Under the pieces are notes generated by a model that saw only the letters and a list, made by a program, of their open reading frames with translations, was not told where the DNA came from and searched no databases. The translations under genes were made by a program, and so were the position numbers. A stretch of DNA of 64,000 nucleotides from Gammaproteobacteria bacterium TMED1 (lineage in GTDB: Bacteria > Pseudomonadota > Gammaproteobacteria > Pseudomonadales > Azotimanducaceae): assembly GCA_002167855.2 (NCBI GenBank), contig NHBG02000020.1, positions 217,117-281,116 on the forward strand, given 5' to 3'. Positions 1 to 9,583 of the stretch are shown here, one piece after another; the stretch's first letter is position 1, and each line of letters begins with the position of its first letter.

Positions 1-689
1 TCCACCAAAACACCATTCTCTAAAAACGCGGTATACTCGGAGACTCTCGCTGCTTGCTGCATATTGTGCGTTACAATAACTATCGTATACTCCCGTTTGA
101 GTTCAAACAACAGGTCTTCAATTCTCGACGTTGATACCGGATCTAGAGCGGAGCAAGGCTCATCCATGAGGATAACTTCAGGTTTCATCGCGAGCGCTCG
201 AGCGATACAAAGTCGTTGTTGCTGCCCTCCGGATAGGTTCAAGGCAGAATCCTGTAGCCGGTCCTTTACCTCATCCCAAAGCGCGGCCTGCTGCAGTGCG
301 GTCACTACTCTCTCTTCAATATCCCCGGACAAGCCGTTGATGGTTGGACCCCATGCCACATTTCTGAATATCGATTTAGGGAAAGGATTTGGTTTTTGAA
401 AGACCATACCGATGCGCAGCCGCACCTCGACTGGATCGACCCCGGATTCATAAAGATCCTGGCCGCTTAGCATAATATTACCGCTTTGCTCGACGTTTTC
501 TATAAAATCATTCATGCGATTGAGCGATCTGAGCAAAGTGCTTTTCCCACAACCAGAGGGACCAATAATTGCGGTTATTGTCTTTTCAAGAATCGGCATC
601 GAGACGTTTCTCACTGCCAGTTCGCTACCATAACTTATGGAGACATTTTGAATATCTAATACTGTAGACTTTTGTTCGTTTGTTTCCAT
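1..689 (-). CDS. pstB: Phosphate ABC transporter ATP-binding protein PstB (partial, runs off left edge)
   Basis: This is the ATPase of the high-affinity phosphate importer, acting on the cytoplasmic face of the PstA/PstC channel. I translated it from the minus strand. The start ATG at 689 is preceded by an AGGA ribosome-binding site. Visible motifs are the Walker A (GPSGCGKST), the Q-loop (FQKPNPFP), the ABC signature (LSGGQQQR), the Walker B ([12 protein letters not shown]) and the switch His (VTHN). About 229 codons are present, and the C-terminal end lies beyond position 1. It is the last visible gene of a pstS-pstC-pstA-pstB order; phoU, if present, would lie to the left. Identification is secure. 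Confidence 0.96.
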   Translation of the reverse strand, partial: METNEQKSTVLDIQNVSISYGSELAVRNVSMPILEKTITAIIGPSGCGKSTLLRSLNRMNDFIENVEQSGNIMLSGQDLYESGVDPVEVRLRIGMVFQKPNPFPKSIFRNVAWGPTINGLSGDIEERVVTALQQAALWDEVKDRLQDSALNLSGGQQQRLCIARALAMKPEVILMDEPCSALDPVSTSRIEDLLFELKREYTIVIVTHNMQQAARVSEYTAFLENGVLV

Positions 690-746
690 TTTTTTTCCTA
701 GTCATCATCGCAAAGGATTTTGCTCTTTGCTCAAGATGTCAATAGC

Positions 747-1607
747 TTACATTTTGGATCTAGTCCCTCGATAACGGATATAGACCGCGATTGAGTTCAT
801 TATTAGTAACACCCCGAGTAAAACAATAATTCCTGCTGATGCTAATTCATGGAATTCTAACTGCGGTCTTGCTGTCCAATTAAATATCTGAATTGGCAAA
901 GCAGTAAACTCATCCATGGGTCCCTCTGGGATAAAAGCGATATAAGTTAACGCTCCCATCATTATTAGCGGCGCTGTCTCTCCAATCGCTCTGGATAGTG
1001 CCAAAATAACACCCGTCAATACGCCCGGTATAGCGCTTGGTAAAACGTGGTGTCTTATAACTTGCCAAGGCGTTGCTCCAACAGCGTAAGCGGCCTGTCG
1101 GAGGGATTGCGGTACTGCTTTAATCGATTCTTTAGACGCTATGATAATGACTGGAAGAATTAGTAAGCTCATAGTTAATGCCCCAGCAACGACACTGCGC
1201 TCAAGGTGAAAAAAGCGAACAAATAGTGCGAGGCCCAAAATACCATAAACAATTGAAGGTACTCCTGCTAGATTAGCAATGTTAAGCTCAATGAATCGGG
1301 TGACCTTGCCGGGCTTTGCGTACTCCTCCAAATAGATAGCAGCCAGTACTCCAGTTGGTATCGCAAATAATGCTGTCAAACCGACCAGCCAGAGCGTTCC
1401 AAAAAATGCAGATTTGATGCCTGCTCTTTCTGGAAAGCGGGAGGGAAAACTATCCATAAATTGCATATCAAGCCAAGGCAACCCCATAACCGTCACCTGA
1501 TAGATCAAAATACCCAGAATTAACACTGCGAAACCGGTAACAGCTATACACGTCCAGCGGAATATCTTTGCGAGAAGGTGTCTTCCATTGAGATTGTTAT
1601 CTTTCAT
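747..1607 (-). CDS. pstA: Phosphate ABC transporter permease PstA
   Basis: One of the two inner-membrane permease subunits of the Pst phosphate importer. The 286-residue protein has about six hydrophobic segments and the permease EAA-type loop ([18 protein letters not shown]) that contacts PstB. Its start overlaps the end of pstC by four bases, indicating translational coupling. A 57-base gap separates it from pstB downstream. Length and motif agree with the family. Nothing unusual is seen. Confidence 0.96.
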   Translation of the reverse strand: MKDNNLNGRHLLAKIFRWTCIAVTGFAVLILGILIYQVTVMGLPWLDMQFMDSFPSRFPERAGIKSAFFGTLWLVGLTALFAIPTGVLAAIYLEEYAKPGKVTRFIELNIANLAGVPSIVYGILGLALFVRFFHLERSVVAGALTMSLLILPVIIIASKESIKAVPQSLRQAAYAVGATPWQVIRHHVLPSAIPGVLTGVILALSRAIGETAPLIMMGALTYIAFIPEGPMDEFTALPIQIFNWTARPQLEFHELASAGIIVLLGVLLIMNSIAVYIRYRGTRSKM

Positions 1608-2503
1608 TCATACGTCTCTTTGAAGCGACGCATAACCGAACTGGCCGTGAGATTAAGGAACAGCGTAAGGGTGAATAGCACCGCAGCTACGGCAAAAAGC
1701 GTCTTATAGGTTAACGTGCCGGCAGGCGTGTCACCAAGCGACACTTGGACGATATACGCAGTCATCGTCTGGATACTCTCGAGCGGATTCAATGTAAAGT
1801 TTGGCGTCGCCCCTGCTGCCAAGGTAACCGCCATGGTCTCACCAATTGCTCGTGAAATGGCCAAAACAAACGACGCAAAGATTCCGGACAGTGCTGCAGG
1901 CAAGACAATACGTATCGTAACTTCGAAGGAGGTGGCTCCTAGAGAGTAGGCTCCCTCTCTTAGACTATCGGGTACTGACTGCAGCGCATCATCGCACATA
2001 GATGCCACCATAGGCAGTACCATAATCCCAACTACAATTGCTGCGCTAGCCGCATTAAAGACATGAGTACTTTCAAAAATACTTTGCAGCATCGGCGTGA
2101 TGAACGTGAGCGCAAAGAAACCATAAACCACAGTAGGGATCCCAGCAAGAATTTCGAGGACAGGTTTCACGATATTACGCACTCGATCACTAGCATACTC
2201 TGAGAGGTACACTGCGGACGCAATACCTACCGGCAAAGCCACGATGGAGGACCCAACCACGATCATCAAGGTTCCGCAGAGTAGAGGCAACATACCATAA
2301 GATTTCGGTTGAAGTAGAGGAGTCCATTCGGTCCCGAATAAAAAATCTGTGATCGGGATTTCAACAAAAAATCCATAGGTCTCAAATGCCAATATACAGA
2401 TCACCGCAATTGTGGTGACAACCGAAATGCTGGCGCAACAGAAAAAGGCCCCTTTTAGAATTTTTTCCCCTAGTCTAGGGCGCCCTGTTAATTGCTCTTC
2501 CAC
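1604..2503 (-). CDS. pstC: Phosphate ABC transporter permease PstC
   Basis: Second inner-membrane permease subunit of the Pst phosphate importer, 299 residues. It has a first membrane segment near residues 20-45, then a large extracytoplasmic loop typical of PstC, then further membrane segments. The EAA-type loop ([18 protein letters not shown]) is clear. It begins three bases after the pstS stop and overlaps pstA by four bases, so pstS-C-A-B is one operon. Expected regulation is by phosphate starvation (PhoB), but I saw no convincing Pho box. Confidence 0.96.
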   Translation of the reverse strand: MEEQLTGRPRLGEKILKGAFFCCASISVVTTIAVICILAFETYGFFVEIPITDFLFGTEWTPLLQPKSYGMLPLLCGTLMIVVGSSIVALPVGIASAVYLSEYASDRVRNIVKPVLEILAGIPTVVYGFFALTFITPMLQSIFESTHVFNAASAAIVVGIMVLPMVASMCDDALQSVPDSLREGAYSLGATSFEVTIRIVLPAALSGIFASFVLAISRAIGETMAVTLAAGATPNFTLNPLESIQTMTAYIVQVSLGDTPAGTLTYKTLFAVAAVLFTLTLFLNLTASSVMRRFKETYE

Positions 2504-2506
2504 TAT

Positions 2507-3490
2507 TTAGTCCGTCAGTAACGTGCCGACTCTGGTGGAGCCAGAATAAGCCGTGCCAGTTTCTCGACTGGCGACTCTTTGTAAGGCTCGCTCATAAACT
2601 TCTGATGGGAGCGGAATATAACCAACCTCTGACGCAAGTTGTCCCGCAGAGTTCAAATAAAAATTCACAAACTCTGCAACGGCGGGATCGTCTAGCGAAC
2701 TAGCCGTCACATAGATAAAGATCGGTCTCGATAATGGGGAGTACGTCCCTAAGTTTATGCTTTTCATCGTAGGTGCAACCGGTCCTTCTCCCCCGTCGAT
2801 AGGAACGATTTTGACTTTACCCTGATTCTCCTCATAGTAAGCATAACCAAAGTAACCAAGACCGTACAAATCCCCGGAAATACCCTGGACCAACACGTTG
2901 TCATCCTCGCTAGCGGTAAAATCTGCACGTGAGGCCTGTTCCTTGCCATTTATGACTTTAGTGAAATAATCAAAAGTGCCTGAGTCTGGCCCCGGACCAT
3001 AAAGACGAATGGGCTCTTTTGGCCACTCTGCTCGCACATCACTCCATTCATCAACAGAGCTACCTGGAGCCCAAATAAGGTTCAATTCTTCTACACTCAA
3101 GTAGTCGACCCAATCATTACCAGGGTTTACAACCACGGATAATCCGTCGAACGCCACGGGTAATTCTATAAAGTTGATATTGGCGGCAAGGGCTCGCTCT
3201 ATCTCGCTTTCTTTTATCGATCTCGACGCATCATTGATGTGGGTTTCTCCAGCGATAAACTTCTTAAATCCTCCCCCCGTGCCGGAAACACCAACCGTGA
3301 CCCTTACCCCCGGTTCAACCGCACCAAACTCCTCCGCCACTGCCTCACTTATCGGGAATACAGTACTTGAGCCATCGAGTCGGACCTTACCTGAAAGCCC
3401 CGATTGTCCGCTGTCAGACAAAGAATCGTTACGGTCAGCACATGATACCAATACCAATAGTATGGTTAGTGACGAAAATATTTTTTTCAC
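2507..3490 (-). CDS. pstS: Phosphate-binding lipoprotein PstS
   Basis: Periplasmic phosphate-binding component that delivers phosphate to PstC/PstA. I prefer the GTG at 3490 over an upstream ATG at 3520. The GTG has a GAGGGAG ribosome-binding site eight bases upstream, and it gives a normal short signal peptide ending in a lipobox (LVSC, Cys17). The mature part has PstS hallmarks: a G-S-S-T-V-F-P start of the binding fold (residues about 40-46), a SGTGGGF phosphate loop, and DSGTFDYF. The 327-residue length fits. It heads the operon and is divergent from the porin gene. Confidence 0.94.
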   Translation of the reverse strand: MKKIFSSLTILLVLVSCADRNDSLSDSGQSGLSGKVRLDGSSTVFPISEAVAEEFGAVEPGVRVTVGVSGTGGGFKKFIAGETHINDASRSIKESEIERALAANINFIELPVAFDGLSVVVNPGNDWVDYLSVEELNLIWAPGSSVDEWSDVRAEWPKEPIRLYGPGPDSGTFDYFTKVINGKEQASRADFTASEDDNVLVQGISGDLYGLGYFGYAYYEENQGKVKIVPIDGGEGPVAPTMKSINLGTYSPLSRPIFIYVTASSLDDPAVAEFVNFYLNSAGQLASEVGYIPLPSEVYERALQRVASRETGTAYSGSTRVGTLLTD

Positions 3491-3653
3491 TTTAATGACT
3501 CCCTCAATTAGCGACACCAATTACACCAAATTTCAATTAAGATAATGTAAAGCTTGCATCATTTTTTTGGGTATCTTTTGCGAATGGTTGGTCCAGATGC
3601 GTAATCCGCGTTACATTGCCAGAACTAACTTACTAAGTACATAAGGTATTCAT

Positions 3654-4847
3654 ATGTTTTCTCTTTTTTTAAAGCTCACAATAGTGTCTATCCTCTCTCT
3701 CAGTTCGAACCTAGCCGCAGCAGACGAAATAGGCCGAATAAAGAAAGAGCTCTTCTCCCTATTGGAAAGAATTGAAGCCTTAGAAGCTGAAAACAAGCAG
3801 TTAAGAGCAGTGACAGATGGTTATGCTTCATCAAAAAAGATTACAGTGACAGGGGATCTGAGGTACCGATATGAGGATATTAAGACGCAAGGGAAACCAG
3901 ACCGAGAGCGCAGCAGAGTGCGCGCACGAATTAGTGGCGTTGCAAAAGCCACTAAAGATATTGAGCTCGGGATTGGCTTGGCGAGTGGAGGATCAGATCC
4001 TTTATCGACTAATCAGACTTTGGGTAGTGGGGGAAGCTCTAAAGGCGTGGTCTTAGACCTTGCTTACTTCTCTTGGGAATTAGGAAACGGGTTTAGTGTC
4101 TTAGGAGGAAAATTTAAAAATGTATTTTACAGACCAGAGAAAAATACGATGATGTGGGACTTCGATTATAACCCAGAGGGACTAGCAGTCATCTACTATA
4201 AAGCACCTATCTTCATTAATACTGGATTTAATTGGTTAGAGAGCGATAGCAAGGTAGACGACCCGATAGCAATGCTGGGGCTGCAGATTGGTTACGCCGC
4301 TGAGATTCAATCATCAGCCCTTACCATTGGAGCCGGATTTTATGACTTTCCGGTCAAAGGGAGAGAAGTCTTTAGAGGGGATAATGACGATTTTTTTGGC
4401 AATAGTTTTCTGTGCACCGACACTGAAGCCCTATTGGGCTGTACCTACAATCACGATTACGAAGAAATTGAAGTCTTTGCCCATCTGCGAACCTCGCTGG
4501 CTAATCAGCCCACGACTTTTTATGCTGATTACGTGCACAATCGGGGAGCGAACGATCAGAATAAAGGATTGGAAGTTGGACTGATATTCGGTAAAGCCAG
4601 TGAACCTGCCAGTTGGCAGATTGGATATAGCTATCGAGATTTAGAGGCAGATGCCGTTTTTGGAGCTGTTAGCGATTCTGATGTCGGTGGCGGTGGCACA
4701 GACGTAAAAGGCCACGTTCTGAAGGGCCAATTCGCGATCAATAAGACTTGGAAACTAGTGCTTACCTACTTTGATAACAAAAAGGAGATGAGTGGAAAAA
4801 ACCAGAACTATGATAGGTTCCAAATCGATACCGAGCTCAAATTCTAG
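3654..4847 (+). CDS. Putative outer-membrane porin
   Basis: A 397-residue secreted protein. A signal peptide (about residues 1-23, ending SNLAAA) is followed by a short coiled coil (residues about 25-50, heptads around LLERIEALEAENKQL). Then come alternating amphipathic strands rich in Gly and aromatic residues, ending in ...DTELKF, with a terminal Phe as expected for Omp85-assembled barrels. The pattern resembles the putative-porin family of proteobacteria, in which a coiled-coil trimerisation region precedes the barrel. It is divergent from pstS, so a role in phosphate or anion passage across the outer membrane is possible but is inference from position. Its stop overlaps the convergent Nudix gene by four bases. 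Confidence 0.82.
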   Translation: MFSLFLKLTIVSILSLSSNLAAADEIGRIKKELFSLLERIEALEAENKQLRAVTDGYASSKKITVTGDLRYRYEDIKTQGKPDRERSRVRARISGVAKATKDIELGIGLASGGSDPLSTNQTLGSGGSSKGVVLDLAYFSWELGNGFSVLGGKFKNVFYRPEKNTMMWDFDYNPEGLAVIYYKAPIFINTGFNWLESDSKVDDPIAMLGLQIGYAAEIQSSALTIGAGFYDFPVKGREVFRGDNDDFFGNSFLCTDTEALLGCTYNHDYEEIEVFAHLRTSLANQPTTFYADYVHNRGANDQNKGLEVGLIFGKASEPASWQIGYSYRDLEADAVFGAVSDSDVGGGGTDVKGHVLKGQFAINKTWKLVLTYFDNKKEMSGKNQNYDRFQIDTELKF

Positions 4848-5401
4848 TTACTTTGGAGGAGATACAACAGTCGCCATAAAGTAGCCGCCACAAGCGCGTG
4901 ATCGATTTCTCCGGATACGAGGAGATCGGATATTTGCTCCATGGGAATCAATTGCACTTCCGTATATTCAGTGGCGGTATTGCTAATGTCGGCTACCGGT
5001 TTCGCGTTCATCGCCACAAAAGTATGTAAGTCGTTCGAGAAGATTGCTGGATTAGGATTAAGGACGCCAAGAGAAACAAGTTCGTCAGTTGAGTAACCGG
5101 TTTCCTCCAAACACTCGCGCGATGCTGCAGCTACCGGATCCTCACCGGGATCCACAAGACCTCCTGGTATTTCAAGGGAGATCTTCTCCGACCCATGACG
5201 AAATTGACGAATACAAACCACCTCGTTAGCTGGCGTTACTGGCACCACGTTGACCCAATCACTTGATTCTATGAAAAAAAATGGATGTTCTTTTGCTGTG
5301 GAAGGAGAAACGGATGTAGACTCACAGACTTTGAAGACCCTGCAGTCAGCTATTTGTTTAACCTTTTTTCGTTTCCACGGTTTAATACTTTCACTTTCCA
5401 C
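4844..5401 (-). CDS. Nudix hydrolase, ADP-ribose pyrophosphatase-like
   Basis: Predicted to hydrolyse a nucleoside-diphosphate compound, probably ADP-ribose or a related sugar nucleotide. The 185-residue protein has a perfect Nudix box G-x5-E-x7-REUxEExGU spanning residues 81-103 (Gly81, Glu87, Arg95, Glu96, Glu99, Glu100, Gly102). The preceding IPGGLVDPGE region and the overall length resemble NudF/ADP-ribose pyrophosphatases rather than MutT. It lies 24 bases downstream of the SDR gene on the same strand, so the two are probably co-transcribed. Exact substrate cannot be read from sequence. Confidence 0.9.
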   Translation of the reverse strand: MESESIKPWKRKKVKQIADCRVFKVCESTSVSPSTAKEHPFFFIESSDWVNVVPVTPANEVVCIRQFRHGSEKISLEIPGGLVDPGEDPVAAASRECLEETGYSTDELVSLGVLNPNPAIFSNDLHTFVAMNAKPVADISNTATEYTEVQLIPMEQISDLLVSGEIDHALVAATLWRLLYLLQSN

Positions 5402-5425
5402 AGCGTACCCTCCTAAAGATTATTA

Positions 5426-6127
5426 TCAGCTCAATCCATCGACTGGAATACTCGCTCCGTGCACCGAGATGGCATCATCTGACGTCAAAAACCCAATGAC
5501 ATTAGCAAGATTTGATGGAGTAACCCACTTACTAAAATCAGCGTCTGGCATATCACTGCGATTTCTAGGCGTATCGATAATCCCTGGCATGACACAATTG
5601 ACATTGATATTTTGCTCTCGCAACTCCATCGCCATGCTTTCCGTTAACCTTGCCACGGCTGCCTTACTGGCAATGTAAGGTCCCATTTTTGCAAGTCCAG
5701 CATTGGCAGCCCGCGCTGCTACATTGACAATTTTACCGCCATTATTTTCCAGCATACTTGGTACCACTGTACTCGCTGCATTCATTATGGATCTTGCGTT
5801 CAAATCAAAAAGGAAGTCCCAAGTTTGATCTGACGTTTTATGAACATCTTCACCCATCATAAAACCACCCGCAATATTGCATAAGATATCGATACCTCCC
5901 AGCTGTTTTATCGCCGTTCGTAGGCCATTTTCACAAGACGACCGATTCGTAAGATCACAAGAGAGATAACAATTATTATCATTTTTTTTGGGATAGCTCG
6001 CGTTCAGCAACTCATCGCTATAGTCAAGAATTGCCACGAACGCACCCTTAGATTCATAATAATTGACCACTGCACCACCCAAGGCTCCCGCCCCTCCGGT
6101 TACAATCACTCGTTTATTGTCAAACAT
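5426..6127 (-). CDS. Short-chain dehydrogenase/reductase (SDR) family oxidoreductase
   Basis: NAD(P)-dependent oxidoreductase of the classical SDR family, 233 residues. The N-terminal nucleotide-binding motif TGGAGALGG, the NIAGG motif (equivalent to NNAG) and the catalytic Y-x3-K (YIASK) are all present, followed by the usual PGIIDTP loop. An acidic residue (Asp in VAILDYSD) after the second strand suggests NAD(H) preference. It ends slightly short but includes the C-terminal VDG strand. It probably forms a two-gene unit with the Nudix gene downstream. Substrate unknown. Confidence 0.92.
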   Translation of the reverse strand: MFDNKRVIVTGGAGALGGAVVNYYESKGAFVAILDYSDELLNASYPKKNDNNCYLSCDLTNRSSCENGLRTAIKQLGGIDILCNIAGGFMMGEDVHKTSDQTWDFLFDLNARSIMNAASTVVPSMLENNGGKIVNVAARAANAGLAKMGPYIASKAAVARLTESMAMELREQNINVNCVMPGIIDTPRNRSDMPDADFSKWVTPSNLANVIGFLTSDDAISVHGASIPVDGLS

Positions 6128-6531
6128 CGATTTTCCTTTTTACCTAAGTGGGAGAAGTATCAGTCTATTAAAGATTCTCAAGATTGAAAAATAAACTTAA
6201 TGAGATTCTCATTTGCAAGACCCCTTCCGAGTCTAAACAACCTTCGAGCCCAATGACGAGGCCGCATTACTCTCACCCCGGATCCTCTTTCCCGTATTTT
6301 TAGATAATAGCTAGAATTTGCGTTATGCCATTATGCTAGATGAACGCCAACGGCAACCCTATTGCCCTATGTTTTATCGACCCCTTTTCCGTTTTGGCGC
6401 GGATACCATGGAGACTGACGATAAAACTGAAACACTCTTCTATCTATTAAATGGGGCATTTCTACTTGAAAAGAGTTATTTGATATTACAACGCCCGGCT
6501 CCTTTAAAAAGTTAGCGAGGAAGAGTGCGAA
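6128..6531. other. 404-base intergenic stretch without a supported gene
   Basis: This lies between the starts of the SDR gene and the end of the M48 protease gene. One 65-codon open frame (6318-6515, plus strand, TTG start) has no ribosome-binding site, no recognisable domain and no operon partner, so I do not call it. I see no tRNA-like fold, direct repeat or convincing terminator. The promoter for the SDR-Nudix pair is expected here, but I could not assign it. Confidence 0.6.
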
Positions 6532-7980
6532 CTAGTCGACTATTTTTATTAACGCTCCGGGTTCGGGTTGTCCATTAGGATAAAGGCCGTTCATGACTCG
6601 CAACTTGTCCAAGGCGTAGTTGGTAATCGGCGATTTCTCCGCCAAGCCTTCCATAGTAATCCCATTTTCTGCCCTCACCACCTGTAAACGCGGCACTTTC
6701 GCTTTTCTAAAGTCTTGCAGATCCATCGCATCAAAACTAAAAATTGTTGCTATGAAATCTCGATCATTGGCAATTTTACGAAGATCGTACTGACCACTAC
6801 CATATAGCTCATAAACCAGTCGTCTTCTCGCATCAAAAAGGATTGCGAAGCGCAGCGGTCTTGGGCCATAAAATGATTCGCCCCTGTCTGCTATTCCCAG
6901 AAAAGCTGGATAATCTCCGATAGTAATGCTTCTTCCCTCACGTACGCTAAGACCCAGATTTTTAGTGGCATACGATTCTGGTGTCGAGTCTTTACCCAGG
7001 CGTCCTGTAGTGATGAAGAACGAGGCATCTCCCGTTCTTGAAACGATTTGAACTCCTCGCCTCCTAGGGTTAACACGCCATTGATCAGGAAATCGAAGTT
7101 TGATGCCTAATTTAGGATGATAAAAAATGTTTCCACGAATAACGCCGACCTGCCTGCCACTTCCGTATGCCAACCCATTTAGTTTCTCCAGAAAGTCGTC
7201 AGTCGTAATAAATTCACTATACTCAGAGGCTAAATTCATTGACGCCTCAATAGCTTGCTTATACCGAGTGTCATGATCGGGGTGCGTGGACAAGAAGCCA
7301 TGATAAATCTCCGGCTTACGCTTTTCGAGCCGTGCCTGTTCAATTTCTATTCGATCCTTCGCCTTTAGAATATCGATCGTACGAAGCATAGCCTGCGGAT
7401 TATACCCCGCTTTCGCCATAAACCTCGCTCCCACCTCATCTGCCTCAAGCTCGTACTCTCTGCTATACCCTGTGACCAAGACTCCACCATACATACTTCC
7501 TAACTCACTGAGGCCGGCAGAGGCCACCGACCCCATCTGAGAGTAAACCACGGCAGAGGCTACCGAATTGATCAGATTGACGCCTGTTCTTGCCCGATTA
7601 CGTCTGAGCGCATGTCTTTCAGTCACGTGCGCTATCTCGTGGCCAAGCACCGCTGCCAGCTCAGACTCGGAGTTCATATGAGTGAGCATGCCACGAGTGA
7701 TGTAGATAAAGCCTCCAGGCAATGCGAAAGCGTTAATCGCAGCGTCATTCAGAACTGTGAATTGATACTCAAGATTAGGACGGCTGCTAAATGCTGCCAC
7801 GCGTTTGCCGACCATCGTAACGTAATCTTGTAGTGTCTTATTCTCATAAACACCGTACTGACTGATAATTTTCTTGTGCTCTTCCCTCCCCAGCTCGATC
7901 TCTTTCTCTTCGGACATGGCGAGTAGATCTGTAGTGAGCGTCGCAAACAGCACTAGAACTAAGAGACTACGAATTTTCAT
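6532..7980 (-). CDS. Secreted M48 family zinc metalloprotease (BepA-like)
   Basis: Periplasmic zinc endopeptidase of the M48 family, in the group that includes the outer-membrane protein quality-control protease BepA. I chose the ATG at 7980, not 8004, because it directly gives a signal peptide (MKIRSLLVLVLFATL..., cleaved near residue 21). Zinc ligands are visible: HEIAH with His114 and His118, catalytic Glu115, and the third ligand Glu179 in the LEAD motif. The C-terminal half (from about residue 280) lacks clear TPRs and instead resembles the compact extra domain found in many M48 proteases of this size. 482 residues. Monocistronic by appearance; target unknown. Confidence 0.88.
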   Translation of the reverse strand: MKIRSLLVLVLFATLTTDLLAMSEEKEIELGREEHKKIISQYGVYENKTLQDYVTMVGKRVAAFSSRPNLEYQFTVLNDAAINAFALPGGFIYITRGMLTHMNSESELAAVLGHEIAHVTERHALRRNRARTGVNLINSVASAVVYSQMGSVASAGLSELGSMYGGVLVTGYSREYELEADEVGARFMAKAGYNPQAMLRTIDILKAKDRIEIEQARLEKRKPEIYHGFLSTHPDHDTRYKQAIEASMNLASEYSEFITTDDFLEKLNGLAYGSGRQVGVIRGNIFYHPKLGIKLRFPDQWRVNPRRRGVQIVSRTGDASFFITTGRLGKDSTPESYATKNLGLSVREGRSITIGDYPAFLGIADRGESFYGPRPLRFAILFDARRRLVYELYGSGQYDLRKIANDRDFIATIFSFDAMDLQDFRKAKVPRLQVVRAENGITMEGLAEKSPITNYALDKLRVMNGLYPNGQPEPGALIKIVD

Positions 7981-8234
7981 ATTTTTACTGTAGCACCATC
8001 CCATTTAATTTACATTTTACAAATTTCGTTACTGACACTGCACTAAAAAGACCAGTCCACATAAGCAACAGAATCACTATCTCCCGAAAAACCAATTACG
8101 CCGAAGAAGCACGCCCTTTCATATCCTTAGACATTGCTAATGCTTTTACGTTGCAAAAACCCAAATCGCTGAACTCCTATTAAAATTTTTAGTCTAAACA
8201 AGAAAAAGATCAAACCTTCTGCTAGGGTTAAGTA

Positions 8235-9551
8235 ATGATTACCTACGAAAAAGGACGTATCTTTCTCTTCTTTGCCCTGTCCTTTTGGTGGACCGCTCTG
8301 AATGCTAACAACGAACGGGCTCCACAATCTCCGCCGTTTGAGGAAAACTCCGCGCTCCAGCTTAGACTAGAAAACTATCAAGCCACCATCGATGAAATTA
8401 AGGCTTCTCATGGGGAGTTTAGCATCCAGCTGCTCGAGCCTCTGCAAGGGCTAGGACGAACCCTCAAAGAACAAGGCAGAGAAGAAGATGCTACCGAAGT
8501 CCTGAATCATGCAATTCATTTACTTCGCAGAAATGAGGGGGTCTATACACCCAAGCAGCTAGACCTAATCAACGAACTCACTGAGATTTCCATTGGAGGT
8601 GACAAACCACTGAAGGCCAATAAACAGAAAGAATTTTCTTATTTCATTAGCTCTCGTTCTCACGGTGAAGATAGTCTAAAACTAATACCTGCAACTTACG
8701 AACTAGTGAAATGGTATATGAGAACAGGGCAGTTAAGGAAATCAATGGAACTTCTGGAAAGGACCTTAGACACCATGGAGAGTGGGGGTTGGAAGAATGA
8801 ACCAGGACTTATCGAAGCACACCTAATGCTAGCTAATGTAAAAAGACTGCGAGGTATGTGCTGTTCAGAAAAAGCGTTAGAGACGGCCCTTAAAATTGTT
8901 AAGGATAATTCAGAGCTGCCATTAGATATAGTGAATGAGGTATACCTCGAAGTTGCTGATGCATTTTTGGTCAGTCGTAAATTTAAAGAGGCCGAAAACT
9001 ATTACGCCTTAATCAAACATCAAAACAGTGAGCCATCACTTATTGTGATGGGCAAAACTCTGGATAGAACGCGTCAGAATTTCAATACAATTTACAGAAC
9101 GAACGAGGATGCAATTGGCCCCAGCTTCGTGAGACTATCAAGAGAAGAACAACTCGTAGCAGATCAGCAGCCCCCACAGAAATTTTTTGTTCGCATGTCA
9201 GAACATAGAAAGAACTTCGATATTGTTAATTTAATTGGTAAATCGGATGCTAAAAACAAAACGCCTGAGCGAATTGGCCACCCCTTCCAATTTTACACTG
9301 AGCAGGTGGAATACCTACTCAGATTTTCAAAGAAAGATAAAGACAGGCTCAAGCAAAGCGAAATAACACTGGATTTCACAGTCAATAAAGATGGCAGCAC
9401 AGCAAATATTGAGATCATCGAGACGAACTCACCATCGAAACTAAATAAGTTAATGAAACAAGTGGTATCGAAAACAACATTTAGACCGGCACTCTCGGCA
9501 GGCAAGCCTATTACTCGCGACCATTTTAAAGTAACGCAAAGGTTTTATTGA
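8235..9551 (+). CDS. Secreted TPR protein with TonB C-terminal-like domain (first of two paralogues)
   Basis: A 438-residue protein with an N-terminal hydrophobic signal (IFLFFALSFWWTALNA) and helical TPR-like repeats over about residues 30-270. The C-terminal module (about 375-438) is a TonB-C/AgmX-type alpha/beta fold: LDFTVNKDGSTANIEI followed by FRPALSAGKPI. That ending is typical of TonB-C-like domains that bind partner proteins, but there is no cytoplasmic anchor plus long Pro-rich spacer as in true TonB. The next gene is a paralogue with the same layout. The position just before the MotA/vWA cluster suggests, without proving, a linked envelope role. No exact family recognised. Confidence 0.75.
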   Translation: MITYEKGRIFLFFALSFWWTALNANNERAPQSPPFEENSALQLRLENYQATIDEIKASHGEFSIQLLEPLQGLGRTLKEQGREEDATEVLNHAIHLLRRNEGVYTPKQLDLINELTEISIGGDKPLKANKQKEFSYFISSRSHGEDSLKLIPATYELVKWYMRTGQLRKSMELLERTLDTMESGGWKNEPGLIEAHLMLANVKRLRGMCCSEKALETALKIVKDNSELPLDIVNEVYLEVADAFLVSRKFKEAENYYALIKHQNSEPSLIVMGKTLDRTRQNFNTIYRTNEDAIGPSFVRLSREEQLVADQQPPQKFFVRMSEHRKNFDIVNLIGKSDAKNKTPERIGHPFQFYTEQVEYLLRFSKKDKDRLKQSEITLDFTVNKDGSTANIEIIETNSPSKLNKLMKQVVSKTTFRPALSAGKPITRDHFKVTQRFY

Positions 9552-9583
9552 GGGATCATGCTTAAAATTATACCGTATCGGTC

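Noticed and set aside
3616-3643. TTGCCA with TACATA as a possible porin promoter
   Set aside because: The -10 would lie only about ten bases before the start codon, leaving no room for the ribosome-binding site in the transcript.
6318-6515. 65-codon open frame with TTG start in the gap before the M48 gene
   Set aside because: It has no ribosome-binding site, no recognisable domain, no operon partner and unlikely amino-acid composition.
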